From Certhia americana (Eukaryota; Chordata; Aves; Passeriformes; Certhiidae), in contig CM031858.1 of NCBI GenBank assembly GCA_018697195.1, positions 87,883,277 through 87,947,276 of the forward strand: a stretch of 64,000 nucleotides of DNA, in the 5' to 3' direction. Every line of letters begins with the position of its first letter. Within the stretch, counting starts at the first letter, position 1. A program made the position numbers and the translations under genes. The notes below the pieces were generated by a model. That model was not told where the DNA came from, ran no database searches, and saw only the letters and a list, made by a program, of their open reading frames with translations. Shown here one piece after another: positions 27,186 to 38,802 of the stretch.

Positions 27186-27247
27186 ATTCACATAATTTGC
27201 ATTAATGTAATCTTCATCTCCTTGCAATATTATCCTTGTAGCATCAT
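27186..27247 (-). CDS. PTPN3: PTPN3 exon: PTP domain, DYINAN motif (residues 420-440)
   Basis: The exon is 62 nt; acceptor gtgtgtgcag, donor AAT/GTAAGT. Its first two bases complete Tyr420. It encodes DATRIILQGDEDYINANYVN. DYINANYV is PTP motif 2, part of the conserved core sheet of classical phosphatases. The intron separating it from the previous exon is only 245 bases long. Confidence 0.97.
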
Positions 27248-27492
27248 CTGCACACACACAAGAGGGAATAAAATTAGCAATTAAGAGACATACTTCCCAT
27301 CTATTAAGGTAAAAAAAAACAACCTGAGGGCTTGCAGAAACTCAAACAGTAGAATACAAACAGAACAAATTACCTTTTAGAAATAAAATGACCAATTAAA
27401 TTACTGCAATTATATTATGAAATCCTTAATCGGCAAGTTTAATACAGCAGTTGTAATTAGCAAAATAGGCAGAAACTGTACTTTAGACTCAC

Positions 27493-27583
27493 AAGGCAGA
27501 ACATCTTTGTATCTATTCTTGTCCATATTCTGAGGTACCTTTGCACATGTAACAGCCAATCCTGGTTTCTTTCTATAAAGTTG
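27493..27583 (-). CDS. PTPN3: PTPN3 exon: PTP domain, pTyr loop (residues 390-420)
   Basis: The exon is 91 nt; acceptor ctttgcag, donor CCTT/GTGAGT. It starts on a codon boundary and ends one base into the Tyr codon. It reads [20 protein letters not shown] and [10 protein letters not shown]. KNRYxDVLPYD is PTP motif 1, with the phosphotyrosine-recognition loop (N412, R413, Y414). These residues set the depth of the substrate pocket so that phosphotyrosine, rather than phosphoserine, reaches the catalytic Cys. Confidence 0.97.
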
Positions 27584-28194
27584 CTGCAAAGTAGAATGAA
27601 AAATTATAGGATTTTGAGGGATGTAATTATGCTATATGCACACTAATTACATTCACACAAAAATACATAGACTGAAAAAAAATGGCATATTTTCTTTAAT
27701 GTTTTCCTTATCCTTCTGCAAAATTCGCTTCAGAAGTTTTTGCATTTTACATGACAATAATTTCTATTATTGCTAGTCCACCAGGATAGCTAGAAAAATT
27801 TTTACGGGAAAAAAAAAAAACCAAAACCAGCGTGTGAGCATCATTGATATCAACTGTTCCTCTGCAAGTTTGTCTTTTGCTTTTAAAACTGCAGACCAGG
27901 ACAACAGTGGTTGAGGGTGGAACACAGGAGCAGTGAATAGCATCAGAACATAAAAACAGCTGCAGACTTACGGTTGTGGAATCAACTATAACACAAAAAT
28001 TTCAGAATAATTTTTATTCTCTGGACTAAACTTATGCATTTCAATCCTGCAAGTACCTAGAAAACCAAAACTTCAATGTATCACAATCTCTAATATGTGA
28101 CTTCTTTGCTTTTGGGCCAACCCCTATGTTGCAGACTTTATCTGGAGTAAATGTGGACATATGAAATGGAGTATATATAAGGTGTGTATAATCA

Positions 28195-28262
28195 AAATTT
28201 TTGTTGGTGTTCAGTGAACGGTTGGACTCTGTGACCTTGAAGGTCTTTTCAAACCCTAATAA
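28195..28262 (+). mobile_element. CR1 LINE 3' end fragment
   Basis: The stretch cggttggactctgtgacctt followed by gaaggtcttttcaaacccta is the 3' terminal part of an avian CR1 LINE (consensus: GGTTGGACTC..GATCTT..AAGGTCTTTTCCAACCT). The copy is in plus orientation, severely 5' truncated and diverged. An A-rich stretch follows it at 28290-28305. Confidence 0.75.
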
Positions 28263-29168
28263 TTTTTGCTTCTAAGTACATCAAACAAGAAAAAAAAAAA
28301 AAAACCCAAAAAGGTACAGAGGGGAAAAGACCCATCATCATCCCAAAAAACCAAACAAACCCACAAGAACTGTAATTATACAACTATAGCTTATGTGTAT
28401 TAAATATACATGAAAGCACCTTACAAATGAGTTACTAATCTGGCTGTGCTGGAGTTTTACATCCTTTATTGAACACTTATCAAAGAGCTCATTATATCTT
28501 ACATGCTTAACAAAGATTTTTAATATTGTTCCATATATAAAATGGAATGAAACAAATAGGAGGCTAAAATCCCTTACTTTCCGGTTGAGAGATAAAGAGC
28601 AACACACAAAAATATTTATTCTACTGAGATTTGTTGGACTTTAAAACTCTGTATCATAGCTCACTGAACTTTGCAACTTTTACAACATAAACAAGCCATG
28701 TGAGAAGGGAACTTGATAATATATTCAGTGGAAAAGCTTATATCTGTTATAAATCAAGTTCCACTTTACTAGAGCCAGGACGCAATTTCTGCCTTTTTTA
28801 GGAAGACAAGGAAGAATAATTTAAAGCCAAGTAACTATTCTCAAGCTTCATTGTAGTCTGGCAAACAGTCATCTGCTGCTGATAGACTGCTTAAATTCTG
28901 ATTAAATGGAGGAAGATATCCTGGAAAAACTTAATTATTCACAGTCTACTGGCTAATTATTTACTATTTTATTAAAGTGAATGAAAAGTTTGAGTCACCA
29001 AAGCTGATGAGGAGACACTGCCATTGCCACTGCTTCTGAAGAGCCTAAACAATGAACTCAAAGTAAGAAGGCCACTAAGCTGTCCCCTAGTTTATTAGAT
29101 TTCAAAAAGCTTTTGCACTTTTCTGTAAAATCCTTTTATAAGCAGTGCCATTAAAAAGGATAAAATAT

Positions 29169-29230
29169 AGGATCAAATATCCTATGAATATCATAATCAG
29201 AACATCACAAAGGATCAAATATCCTATGAA
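29169..29230. repeat. 20-bp direct repeat separated by 22 bp
   Basis: The 20-mer aggatcaaatatcctatgaa is present at 29169-29188 and at 29211-29230. The core GGATnnnnnATCC is itself a small inverted repeat. It is a local duplication in an intron. Confidence 0.9.
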
Positions 29231-30187
29231 GTTCACAACAGGAAATTTGTGCACAAATTTACTCAATAAATTTGACAATTAAGAAAGTATTGAAAGGTCA
29301 GTTCACATTTTTGAGCTACTGCTTCAATAGCCAACAGATTCATTGTAATTGCTGCATTGTATCCAGTACTGTGAATTTTTCACAGCAGTTATGAACCATT
29401 GTCTACAAATCCTTAAAACCAGGGGAATTTTAATTCTCAGAAATCATGACAAGAAAGGAAACCTCATAAAAAGAATGGTTATACAATAAACAATGCCATA
29501 ACTCTTCAGCCATTACCACTAAATTTCCCAACTTTAAAATAAAAAACAGTACAGGAAAAAAAATCAAAAGGGGGAAACATTTTATTGCTGTTCCACAAGT
29601 TTTCAGCAGCAGAAGGAGTTACTCCAGAACTCAATGCCGATTTTATAAATCATAATAAACTAGGGTTTATTCAGAGCTGCTATAAATGTTTGAATCTACA
29701 ACAGTAAAGCAACCACAAACATACATACTGCACTCCTTTGCCATTAGAGAAACAGGTGAATTATCCTGTGGAATTTCTTACACTGAAGGAACTAAGTTAA
29801 TAAAGTATTTTATTAGTTAGTTTTCTATGACTTTCCTTGCTAACACATAGAAGAACATAGTAAAAGAAACAAAGTACAAGACTGACCTCTGTCAAAATCC
29901 CACTACTCTACTCAATAAAGCAGCTGCAAAAAATGCTAATTTAGTGAACTTTGGGTACTTGAGCCAGAAACATATTAATTCAAACACATTTGTGTAAGAC
30001 TTAAAACACATTCCTTCCTATTCTATGCAGTGAAGTGTGAAACTGATGGGCAGTTCAAATTGTTGCTCTCTTGAGATAAGATTGAGCAGGGACAAGGAGA
30101 TTTGCAACTAATTACAACCTCTCCATTACTCACTAGTTACAGTTATTGTTCTACACTAACAGCATTACAGAGTTGAGTATTACCTAC

Positions 30188-30354
30188 CTCAAACTGAATA
30201 AGGACAGTCCCGCTTTCTAGCCCTCTTCTTAGCTGCTCCATGGATTCCTCCAGTGTATCACCACCATATTCAGGACAGGCAGGAAGAGCAGATTCTGGCA
30301 GAGTGTGGGAATCAGCTTCATCTTCTGATTTGGGCTCCACAAACTGTTTAACTA
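30188..30354 (-). CDS. PTPN3: PTPN3 exon: PDZ-PTP linker and first helix of PTP domain (residues 334-389)
   Basis: The exon is 167 nt; the acceptor is tcttccag and the donor GAG/GTAGGT. Its first two bases complete a Val codon and it ends on a codon boundary. It encodes [40 protein letters not shown] and [15 protein letters not shown]. The acidic, Pro-containing first half is the short interdomain linker. [25 protein letters not shown] is the N-terminal helical cap of the phosphatase domain. The linker appears about two residues longer than in human PTPN3 as I recall it. Confidence 0.96.
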
Positions 30355-32016
30355 CTGGAAGATGTGTACAAAGTTATGATCCATTACACAGAGCATCAAT
30401 GTGTTTTTAACAGATATAAAAATTTACCAGCCTGTAATTAAAACAGTTTGCAAAACATCAGAAAAGCAAGTAACAACCACATTCAATCATATTTCTTTTT
30501 GTACTATGTTACTGTAGAAACTGTAACTTTTCTGAAAGAAAAACTCCAAATGCTTGTTTATGAAGGCAAAGAACTTGAATTCCTAGCACAAAGAGGTTTT
30601 TGCAACCTTGTCTTACATAATTAGCTGCTAAATAGGCTAATGAAACACAACATCTACAATGGTAAAAAAAAATGAAGTTTTACCAAAAAATGTGCAGATC
30701 ATAATTAGTGGAATACGTCTGCAAGAAACTTCTGTAAGTTTGGACCCCCAACAGCAAAACAAATGCAAAAATCCCTTCATCAGACTCCTTTGCCATAAGA
30801 GAAGACACGGAATTATCTCTTTCAATTTCTTATGCTAACACTGAAGGAACGAACTAAAGTTATAAAGAATTATTAGTCCATTTTCTACAACACTCCTTAC
30901 TATTGAAGAACATGACAAATGTTAATGAAGTAATCTGCATAGCAGTTCTGTCCCTACGAAATATATTGTATCACCAGACATGTCCAGCTGTGGTTATTCT
31001 CTGCAGTGATGGGAACAGTTCATATTTTCAAAAAACAGTTCAAACTTCAAAAACTGGGGAGCTGTTTACACTCATGCCTATAAAAAATGACGGGTATGGG
31101 CCGCAGATTGCTCTTATCTGCAAGTTGGAAGGGGACTAGAAAATTATGGGAAAACTAAATTCTGCATAAAGCCAGTGGAAAACAAAATAAAGAGCCCATC
31201 TGTCTTCTTAGAAACACAAGAAATTTCAAAAAAAGCCCATGTTACAGAAGTACATATCACTTAGGCTGTTTCATTATCTCCTGTTTCCCAGTGATGCATA
31301 ATCCCTTCAGATTTTTATGTCTTCATGCAATCAGAAACTCTGTGTAATTGTGTGTCCTAATGTCTTACCATAACTCTTAAGGAAAGCAAGTAACAAATTA
31401 AGAGTTTGACATCATCTGAAAGCTCTTGGGATCTACAGATGTTTAAATATGGAGCAAGCAAAGCCAAGCTGGAGTTCCCCATTTTAAAACATACAGGCTT
31501 AAGACCCTGCATATTTCAAAGATTGTCTCCTCTTTGCAGGCAGCAGTTCTGCAAGCAACCAGTTTATCTCAGGATTGCCACAAAATGTCTACTGTAAGAA
31601 TGAGGCGAGGAGCAGCTTCTTTGACTTGTTTCATCACATAATTTTGCAGGGGAACATCCCCTGAGTTTTTGCAAATCTGCAATTGGGGAGGGGGGGTAAA
31701 ATTATGCTTTACTTTCAAAAAAAACCCCAACACCTCACATCACCAAAAACTTTTTCAAGGGACTATTTATTCTCACAGATTTTTACACCAAAAAATAAGA
31801 AGAAATTCCAACTTGCTAGATTCTTTGTTGCAGTGGTAAGAACCTATATAGTTTAAACTACTTGCAATGCTAATTCAAATTTAGCGAGACCTGCTTTTCG
31901 TACAGACCTATTCCAAGTGCACTGAGGAAGTTTAAGCAAACAGAAGAGGGTATACCACCAAGCATAAGAGCAACAGTCTCAAAAACATTAGAAGTGAATA
32001 AAATTAGTCCAGTTAC
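30355..32016 (-). other. PTPN3 intron, 1.7 kb
   Basis: Intron between the PDZ C-terminal exon and the PDZ-PTP linker exon. No transposon or additional exon was recognised. Confidence 0.85.
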
Positions 32017-32173
32017 CTTTCCTCCTGACCAAAAGTGCAAGTTCTCTTGTGTGAGATTCTCTGCTGGCTTTTATGAACATGACTACCTGGTCATGCGTGT
32101 GCTCTGAGATATCTCGGCCATTAATTAATACTATCTGATCACCTTCATTCAGCTTTGGAATGCATTTATCAGC
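32017..32173 (-). CDS. PTPN3: PTPN3 exon: C-terminal half of PDZ domain (residues 282-334)
   Basis: The exon is 157 nt, with acceptor cttgaaacag and donor AAAG/GTAACT. It starts on a codon boundary and ends one base into a codon. It reads [40 protein letters not shown] and [12 protein letters not shown]. It holds the [15 protein letters not shown] core and the second helix, [11 protein letters not shown]. The His at the helix start is the class-I PDZ residue that contacts Ser/Thr at position -2 of the ligand. This is the segment that best separates PTPN3 from PTPN4. Confidence 0.97.
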
Positions 32174-32814
32174 CTGTTTCAAGACCAAAAAAACACATTA
32201 ATGTCATCACAACCAGTTGTGCAAGCAGGAACATATCAGGATATTGAGTACATAGTGTAAGCAAAGTTTTCACAGTTCTCCTGACAAAGTTTTATATTCT
32301 GTATCAGAGATTCTATCACAAGTTTTAGCTCTAAAGATCTCATGCTTCAAAGCCTCTCCATGACGATAAGGAACAGTTCACACAGGGTATCAATAGCTTT
32401 AAAAGAAATTCACATTAATCAAACAGCCATCATCAGATTGCTCTCAAAGACCTGCATTTCAGACTCCAAGCTTCAACAACCTCTGAATTTCTGGAGAAAG
32501 CATTTTGGGCATATAAAATAATCCAGTTCACTTTTTATGCAGTGAATACTAAGTGAATACTAAACATGATTTTCATGAACACGATTTAGATAACGTGACA
32601 TTCCCCAGGCACTTTTTAAATTTCAAAGAAATCCACACACATTTCATACCTTTGTTATTTTGTACAGTCTTGTTTTGATTTAGATTAACTGCTAGACTCC
32701 AGGGTTTACTTGGCTTTTTTCTGCCACAGTTCTCAGTATGCTTAGCCCTATGCCGAGCAAAAAGCAATTAAAGCTATGGCCAGAGTATGATGATGATGAT
32801 GGCTACAAAGATGT

Positions 32815-33223
32815 CTAAGGGAATAGAGCAGGTCTGGCATGAAGGAAGGCTCAGAGAGCTGGGAATATTTAGCCTAGAGAAGAAAAAGCTCAAGGGGATC
32901 TTGCAATGTACGTAAGGAGTTAAGGGGAAGGCACAGAGAAGATGAAGCCAAACTCTCAGTGGTACTCAGTGACAGGATCAGAGGAAAAGGGCTCAAACTG
33001 AAACCCAGGAGGCTCCATTCAAACATCAGGAAACAGTTCTACTGCTGTGGTGACTGAGCACTCCAGAAGGTTGCCCAGAGATACTGTGGAGTCTACCACC
33101 TTGGACCACTCAAAAGCCATCTAGATATGATCCTGGACAATTGACTATAGGTGATTCTTGAGCAGAGGGGATTGGACAAGAAGACCTCCAGGTCCCTTCC
33201 AATCTTCTGTGCTTCTCTAATAT
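32815..33223 (+). mobile_element. CR1 LINE fragment, 3' end
   Basis: About 410 bases follow the avian CR1 consensus in sense orientation: cagagagctgggaatattta then gcctagagaagaaaaagctc, gtgacaggatcagaggaaaa, aaactgaaacccaggaggct, catcaggaaacagttctact, gttgcccagagatactgtgg, and finally acctccaggtcccttccaat. It covers the end of the reverse transcriptase ORF and the 3' UTR, is 5' truncated as usual for CR1, and has many substitutions. Confidence 0.92.
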
Positions 33224-33761
33224 GAATGTGTAGGATTCTAAAACCTTTGAATGTCAAATAATGCAACAATTTTATCTTCATTACTATCCTAATTTTTATT
33301 TTGTCTAGGAAGTCTCCAGCTACACAAGAGTGATATACTTATATAAACACTTAATATAATTTATTGTATGAATGAGACATAAACCTTTACTGGTTTTAGT
33401 TTTTCACAAGTGTTCCCTGCATTTTCCTAATAGCCAGCACAGGTTCCCTGAGCTTTATTCACCCAATATCATAAGCCCTACCAAACAACCTTTACCAATT
33501 CCCTGTGAAAAAGATATTAAAATTAGATCCAATCCTGATTATGCCCTGCACTGATGGCTCCTAATATGTTGATATTACCAACTAATAAGTAAGAGATGGA
33601 AAGGAGAAATGATAATGTAAATAAACATCAACAAGATGAAAAATGCAGAATAAAAAAAATAGAGGAAAGAATATGAAGAAAATAAAATGGGAGTCATTTG
33701 TACCAGCAAACAAAGTTAAAGAAAACTTAAGACCTGTCTTAGTTCCACAAAACAGATGAAG

Positions 33762-33780
33762 AAGAAGAAGAAGAAGAAAG
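33762..33780. repeat. (GAA)n microsatellite
   Basis: Six consecutive GAA/AAG units lie within a purine-rich plus strand (about 33590-33960), pyrimidine-rich in the PTPN3 transcript. The strand bias over about 350 bases explains the long minus-strand open frames. Confidence 0.8.
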
Positions 33781-36289
33781 AACCAAGTAAAAAGAAAGAT
33801 GCATGTAAGAGGAAAAAAATCCCATGCAGAAAAGCTGACTAAAAATTTAAAGAAGGAATAGTTGCACCCAACTTTTTCCATAGAAATAAGGAAAGAAAAT
33901 AATGAAGGACAGGGAAGATTGACAATGATTCATAAGAAATGTAAACAGAAAAAGAATGGGAATTAGGAACAGCTATGATGTTCTTCAACACTGATTTAAC
34001 TAGGTATTCAGAGCTCACCAAGAACACCCTTGCCATATTGTGTACAATTTACGAAGGCAAGACTGAAGACTGTAACTATGAATTACTGAATAATTTAATC
34101 ACTCTTAAATATTATTAAGTTATTCTCTCAGAAATACAAATATTTGAAAAGATAGGCAATATAAAGACCATATCAGCTCAGTCCAGGAGAGTCAAGATGT
34201 TGACAAGAACTTGGAAAGAATGCTCTCTGAGCTCTTATATTTGCATATAATTTAGAGCTGGCTGCTATAAGTCTTTATTAGAGATGGAGACTAATATCTT
34301 TGCTCAAATGTTGTTAATCATGTGATATGTTAATGCATCAGCTTTCTTATTTGAATCATCTGACTATAAAAAATACATCTCAAAGGAGAATTAATTCCTC
34401 CTATGCAAGCATAATTTATAGATTTTTCAGAGTCTGAGCTTCTCCAGGTAATTTATTATGTTAAAGGCTCTCTGTCCTATTGAATACACCCAATGTGTCA
34501 TTTTATGCTAATTGCCTTCTATTGCTCCAAGAAGCATGCATGCTTTTTTTCCATGAAAAGCTCTATTAAATAAAACCATAATAACCTCTTTAGCACCTGA
34601 GGGCATTAATACTGTTTGTGGAAAAAAAAAAAAAATCTGTATAGATCTTTAATTAAAAAAGAAAAAGCAAAACCAAAACCAAACAGATGCAGTAATTGGT
34701 TGTTCCTTCACTAAAATGTGCTCTCACAAAAATTTGGGGTACTCTGTGCTACAATTTTCTCAGCATACTACATTGCTGCTTTATTAAAGAACTTTTTTTA
34801 AAAAGAACTTTAGGATGTGCAACGGAAAAGGCTGCCTTATTTTGGAGAGTAGATTTGCTTCCTCTCCTCTTCAAAAAATGCACATAATTTTGTAGGAAAG
34901 TGGGAAAAAAGGTGACCTACAAACCTGAGAAATAATCTTAGCAAATAATAGTACCAAATATATTCCCTGAAGACAATTTACAGGGTAATGAGTGAATCTA
35001 GAGCAAGTTAAAAGAGCAGAAATGAAGGTAAGGTATAACTGAGCTAAAGCAATATCAAAATGCATTCCATAGACTTTAATTTGAACTTTGAAATATCAGC
35101 TACATTTCATTAAACAGCAAAGAACAGATAAAAAATTTGTTTATGGAAAATGATATAATCAATGTTAATACTGTTATTCTCTAAAAATAAGTATATTATT
35201 TTCCTCTTGCTAGAACATGACATGATTTCCCTAACACTGTTACTTAGTATGTTTTACTGGATAACTGTTTCCAATTTTTTCTGTGATCCTGGTAACTTGC
35301 TCACTTGGTGGTTTATTAGGCTAGAGATAATTGGTCACTCTTGTCCATGCCTATGACACCCAATGAAGACACTTCAATGAGGTGTTTAAAGTTAGAAATC
35401 CAGCCCTTTTTCAATCCAAGAGGAAACAAACCAAAAAGATCAATACTGTCCAAAAGACCATCTGAATCTGCCAAAGGAAATGACTGCCTCTGGAGAAACA
35501 TCTTTCATTCTCTGATTGCACAATGAGCCTCTTTGCCATATATAATTTCAGAACCTCAAATCACCCTTAAAATATTTTTTAGGTTGATCACGAAATTTCT
35601 TAGGGACTGTTTTATTTTCAATTCCCAGATGTAAGTTATAATTTCCTACCAAACAGTTTTTAAAATATTTATTATAGTCCATAAAGAAGTGCTATGAACT
35701 ATGTAAGTCAGGCCAAAAATCATAAATGTGACAAGAAAATAACTTCTCAAGCAATCTGACTTAGCTTGATTTGCATCATGACATTTAGATATCAGTCCTG
35801 TGACTGCTTATCAAATTTCAGAAGAGTCAGAAGATTCAGAGTGCATTGTATTTTTAGGATTAAGTCAGTAATATTTCCTAACAAGTCTTCACTGAAATTA
35901 TTTCATGAGGGTTAGGAAATACAGTTTGGAAAAAGGCAAGTGAAAAAACTGGATATAACATTTGTCCTCACAAATTTATGTAATGATTATTTAGAAAAAA
36001 AAAAGTTTAAAAAGATTTTATGTTCCTATTATTATTTTATAATTCAATGGAAGAGCTCAATGATTCTACTGATTCTTATAAATATTTCACCTAGTCTACA
36101 GTTCTATAAGCAAAAAGTCTATGGCAAAATAGGAACAAAGGAAACATATGCTCCCTCTCTATGCTCCTTCTCTTCTGCCAAGTACTCTCCCATCCTATAA
36201 ATAATTTTAGCCCTAAGGATTTCCTCAGCCTATTGTGGCTTGCTTAGCCAATAACGACAGGTTTTTCCCCCCAGGCATTTGTCCTTTCC

Positions 36290-36500
36290 TGACCACATAC
36301 AAAATTATTTTAACCACAGCATCCTTTGTCAAGGAGTTTCACAGGTCTACTATCTTCTGCACAAAGTACTTCACCAAACATGAAGAATCTGACCTTCACA
36401 AACTTAATTTAGTTGCCCATATTTCGGCTGGAATTCCTTTTTCACAGTGCTCCTAATCTTGCAGATTACTACTACATCTCCCTCAAACCAGCTATTTTTT
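36290..36500 (-). mobile_element. possible ancient CR1-type LINE relic
   Basis: The stretch gcatcctttgtcaaggagtt, tcacaggtctactatcttct, gcacaaagtacttcaccaaa resembles the old tetrapod CR1-type consensus around 'GGCAAGGAGTTCCACAGGTTAA...GTGAAGAAATACTTCC', in minus orientation. Divergence is high and I compared it from memory, so this is tentative. Confidence 0.45.
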
Positions 36501-36835
36501 CTAGGGCACAGGGACCCAAATTATTTACTTCTGCAGTAAATGATGTTCCTTTTCCCCAGTCCTTGCCCCTCATCAAGCATTTTCCAGTTCAGGATGCACT
36601 TTTTGAGATGACAGGAGAACATAAATGTATTTTCTACTTACATCTTGTTTGACTAACTCTTCCAGATCTCTTAATCTCTGGTTTAAGAAACCACTGGTTA
36701 AACCAATTCCTAACAAGAACAGTTCTACTGCTATCTCATACTGATTACAGGTGTCTAAATTTCTATGTGCATGGACCTTTGAGAGGTGGAAGGAGTAACA
36801 ATGGAAGGGATTAAAAGCCTCAAGAATTTACTTAC

Positions 36836-36892
36836 AGGTGATCCTGGAGTTATTCTTGATACCAACAGTGGCATTTTCTGATCTACTCCACC
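36836..36892 (-). CDS. PTPN3: PTPN3 exon: PDZ domain middle (residues 263-281)
   Basis: The exon is 57 nt (19 codons), phase 0 on both sides, with acceptor cctctag and donor CCT/GTAAGT. It reads GGVDQKMPLLVSRITPGSP. This covers the loop after the carboxylate-binding strand and the LVSRI strand of the PDZ fold. Skipping it would keep the frame but delete a core strand. The sequence differs from human PTPN3, as I recall it, in only a few residues (for example TPG for NPE). Confidence 0.95.
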
Positions 36893-37535
36893 CTAGAGGA
36901 ACGAGAGGATTGTCAAGCAAATAGCAACCATAAATCTATCATTAGGCATAAACAGCATTTAAAAGAAGGAATCACTTATTTTTCTTTCATATAAATTTTT
37001 CATCATTGGCAAAATTTTGCATCATTGGCAAATTTACAATACTCTGCTTAAATAGAATTTCAATGAGGGGATGTAAAACATTTACAATATCAATTATCGA
37101 TAGTAATTTTCATTTTCTTCATAAATTAATTTTCAAATTTTCAATATGATTTCTAATGGATATAATTAAGTGGAACAACACAAACTATTTAAATTGTTTT
37201 GTAATACAGAAGTCAAATTTTCCAAAAGTTGATGCCTTAAATTAGGCTTTTTAGTTCAGATTTCAGCAGCCAAATAGGCAGTGTGCCTTGGATTTGTGCC
37301 ATGTCCATTATATATGCAACTGAAAAACAGAGAACCATTAGATGCTTATTTCTGTAAGTGTTGCTTTAGCACTTAAGGATTAGGCTGCCACTTCTAAAAA
37401 TTCTCAGTCCATAGGGCATTTCAGTAAAATATACTGCTTTCTCCAAATCATTATGTTAAAAAAAATTAAAATTGATCATGAAGTAAAAATATTTTGTCCA
37501 TAAAGTACTTAAAATAATTAAGATGGCTGGTTTAC
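36893..37535 (-). other. PTPN3 intron, 0.64 kb
   Basis: Short intron between the two small PDZ exons. It contains a near-duplicate of catcattggcaaa at about 37000-37034 and nothing else of note. Confidence 0.85.
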
Positions 37536-37613
37536 CTTTAGATTAAATCCAAACTTCCCTTCTTCATCTGGTATGATTCGCACCAAAAGTAAATCTCCCT
37601 CAATTAGGTCATT
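37536..37613 (-). CDS. PTPN3: PTPN3 exon: start of PDZ domain (residues 237-262)
   Basis: The exon is 78 nt (26 codons), phase 0 on both sides, with acceptor tatattgcag and donor AAG/GTAAA. It encodes NDLIEGDLLLVRIIPDEEG and KFGFNLK. The GFNL stretch is the carboxylate-binding loop (the GLGF-equivalent of PDZ domains), where the C-terminal carboxylate of a partner binds. LLLVRIIPDEEGKF forms the first strands of the domain. The second part of the loop region (GG...) comes from the next exon, so the binding groove is split between two small exons. Confidence 0.95.
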
Positions 37614-38603
37614 CTGCAATATATAGACAAAGAAAGGAAATGTTCTGAATTTTAAAAGAAAATACCAGCAAATCAGAAAACAATGCATCCAAATTTAAAT
37701 GTGCTGAACAAAAATACTCTGTGTAAATCCACCTTTGAAATAGGAAGAGGATATGGTTGTAGAACATAACTATGCTTGTTACTTTTTAAACAGTAGAAAT
37801 AGCAATGTACATCTCAGAAAATGTTTTCTGATTACTCTGTTCTAACATCATTACTCTCATCTTAGCTTTCCTTTCCAATTGATAAATCCTATTAAAGTTT
37901 CAACCTGTTGTCATTAAAAGCTTAGGTGCAACACATGAATAGATTGATTCTACTCCAAGAACTGTGAAGTGACTATTTTTCCCTTGACTTCTCTCCTTTA
38001 AATAAGTGTATTTTTACACAACAGATCCACAAGGCAGAAGAATTAAAAGGTGTCATCAGCTAATGTTGGAAATGATAGAACTATTCTAACTAATTTTAAT
38101 TAGTTGTTTTAATTAATTGCAAGTACCCACTTTTAGCCAGAACCCCTCTGGAACAGGCTGGGGAAGAATGATCCACTACCATGTTAGCAGGGAACAGCTG
38201 CTCTCCAGCCAGGTAAGAACTCAAAAGGATGATGTTTAGCCATCCTTAAGAGATGCCTGAGATAAAGCAGAGTTGTGTCTGTTTTTCAGACATATAGCAA
38301 CTTCAGTTAGCTGATCTTTTCCCTTTGAGGAAACAAGATTTAATCATGTAAGGATTTCAATTGCACTAGGAACTTCCCCTGAAGCTTCTGGAATGCTGGA
38401 CACTTTGGAAATCAATGCACTTGGTAAAATCATCTATCACACAACCCTGGATAAATGTGAGTAGCAACACGAGATCTATTCTCATTACCGCATAAAATAC
38501 GCCCATCCTGAAACAGAGCCACCATTGCTGTGCAATCTCAAACTGCAGCTCAAAGTCACATTCACTACTAGTTCTGACTTTAAAAGCACACAACTGAACA
38601 TAC
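37614..38603 (-). other. PTPN3 intron, 1.0 kb
   Basis: Intron between the linker exon and the first PDZ exon. Single-copy sequence, no recognised elements. Confidence 0.85.
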
Positions 38604-38802
38604 CTTATCACAGTAGTACTGACTAGAATCTTCCATCGAGCTGCTTTTTGTAACGTTGTCATATGTTTCTAAGAGCTGCTTATCCACCCCTTCCAATGGG
38701 TAAGGGCCAGAAAAGTTGCCAACTCCATTGGGAGACCGCGCCAAGGCTTTAGGTGAGAGCCGGGTCAGAGAACTCTGTGTCGGACTGTTTCCCAATACAT
38801 TC
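38604..38802 (-). CDS. PTPN3: PTPN3 exon: linker leading into PDZ (residues 170-236)
   Basis: The exon is 199 nt. The acceptor is aaattaag and the donor AAG/GTATGT; it starts in phase 2 and ends on a codon boundary. It encodes NVLGNSPTQSSLTRLSPKAL, then ARSPNGVGNFSGPYPLEGVD and KQLLETYDNVTK, ending MEDSSQYYCDK. The end, GVDxQLL...VTK...SxEDxSQYYCDK, is the conserved PTPN3 segment just before the PDZ domain. The first half is Ser/Pro-rich and diverges from the mammalian sequence as I recall it, as expected for a disordered linker. The acceptor has a weak, A-containing pyrimidine tract, but the phase and the conserved end leave little doubt. Confidence 0.93.

Larger units (their letters stand above)
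27584..30187 (-). other. PTPN3 intron, 2.6 kb
   Basis: Intron at the start of the PTP domain. It contains a CR1 tail near 28195-28260 and a 20-base direct repeat (29169-29188 and 29211-29230). Confidence 0.85.
32174..36835 (-). other. PTPN3 intron inside the PDZ domain, 4.7 kb
   Basis: This intron contains a CR1 fragment (32815-33223), a GAA tract (33762-33780) and a possible ancient CR1-type relic (36290-36500). No exon was recognised. A 61-codon frame at 35341-35526 is open on the plus strand and an equally long one on the minus strand, but neither is recognised. Confidence 0.85.

Noticed and set aside
33582..33881. 99-codon minus-strand frame rich in Phe and Leu.
   Set aside because: It arises from a purine-rich plus strand with a GAA microsatellite; there is no start context, conservation signal or domain.
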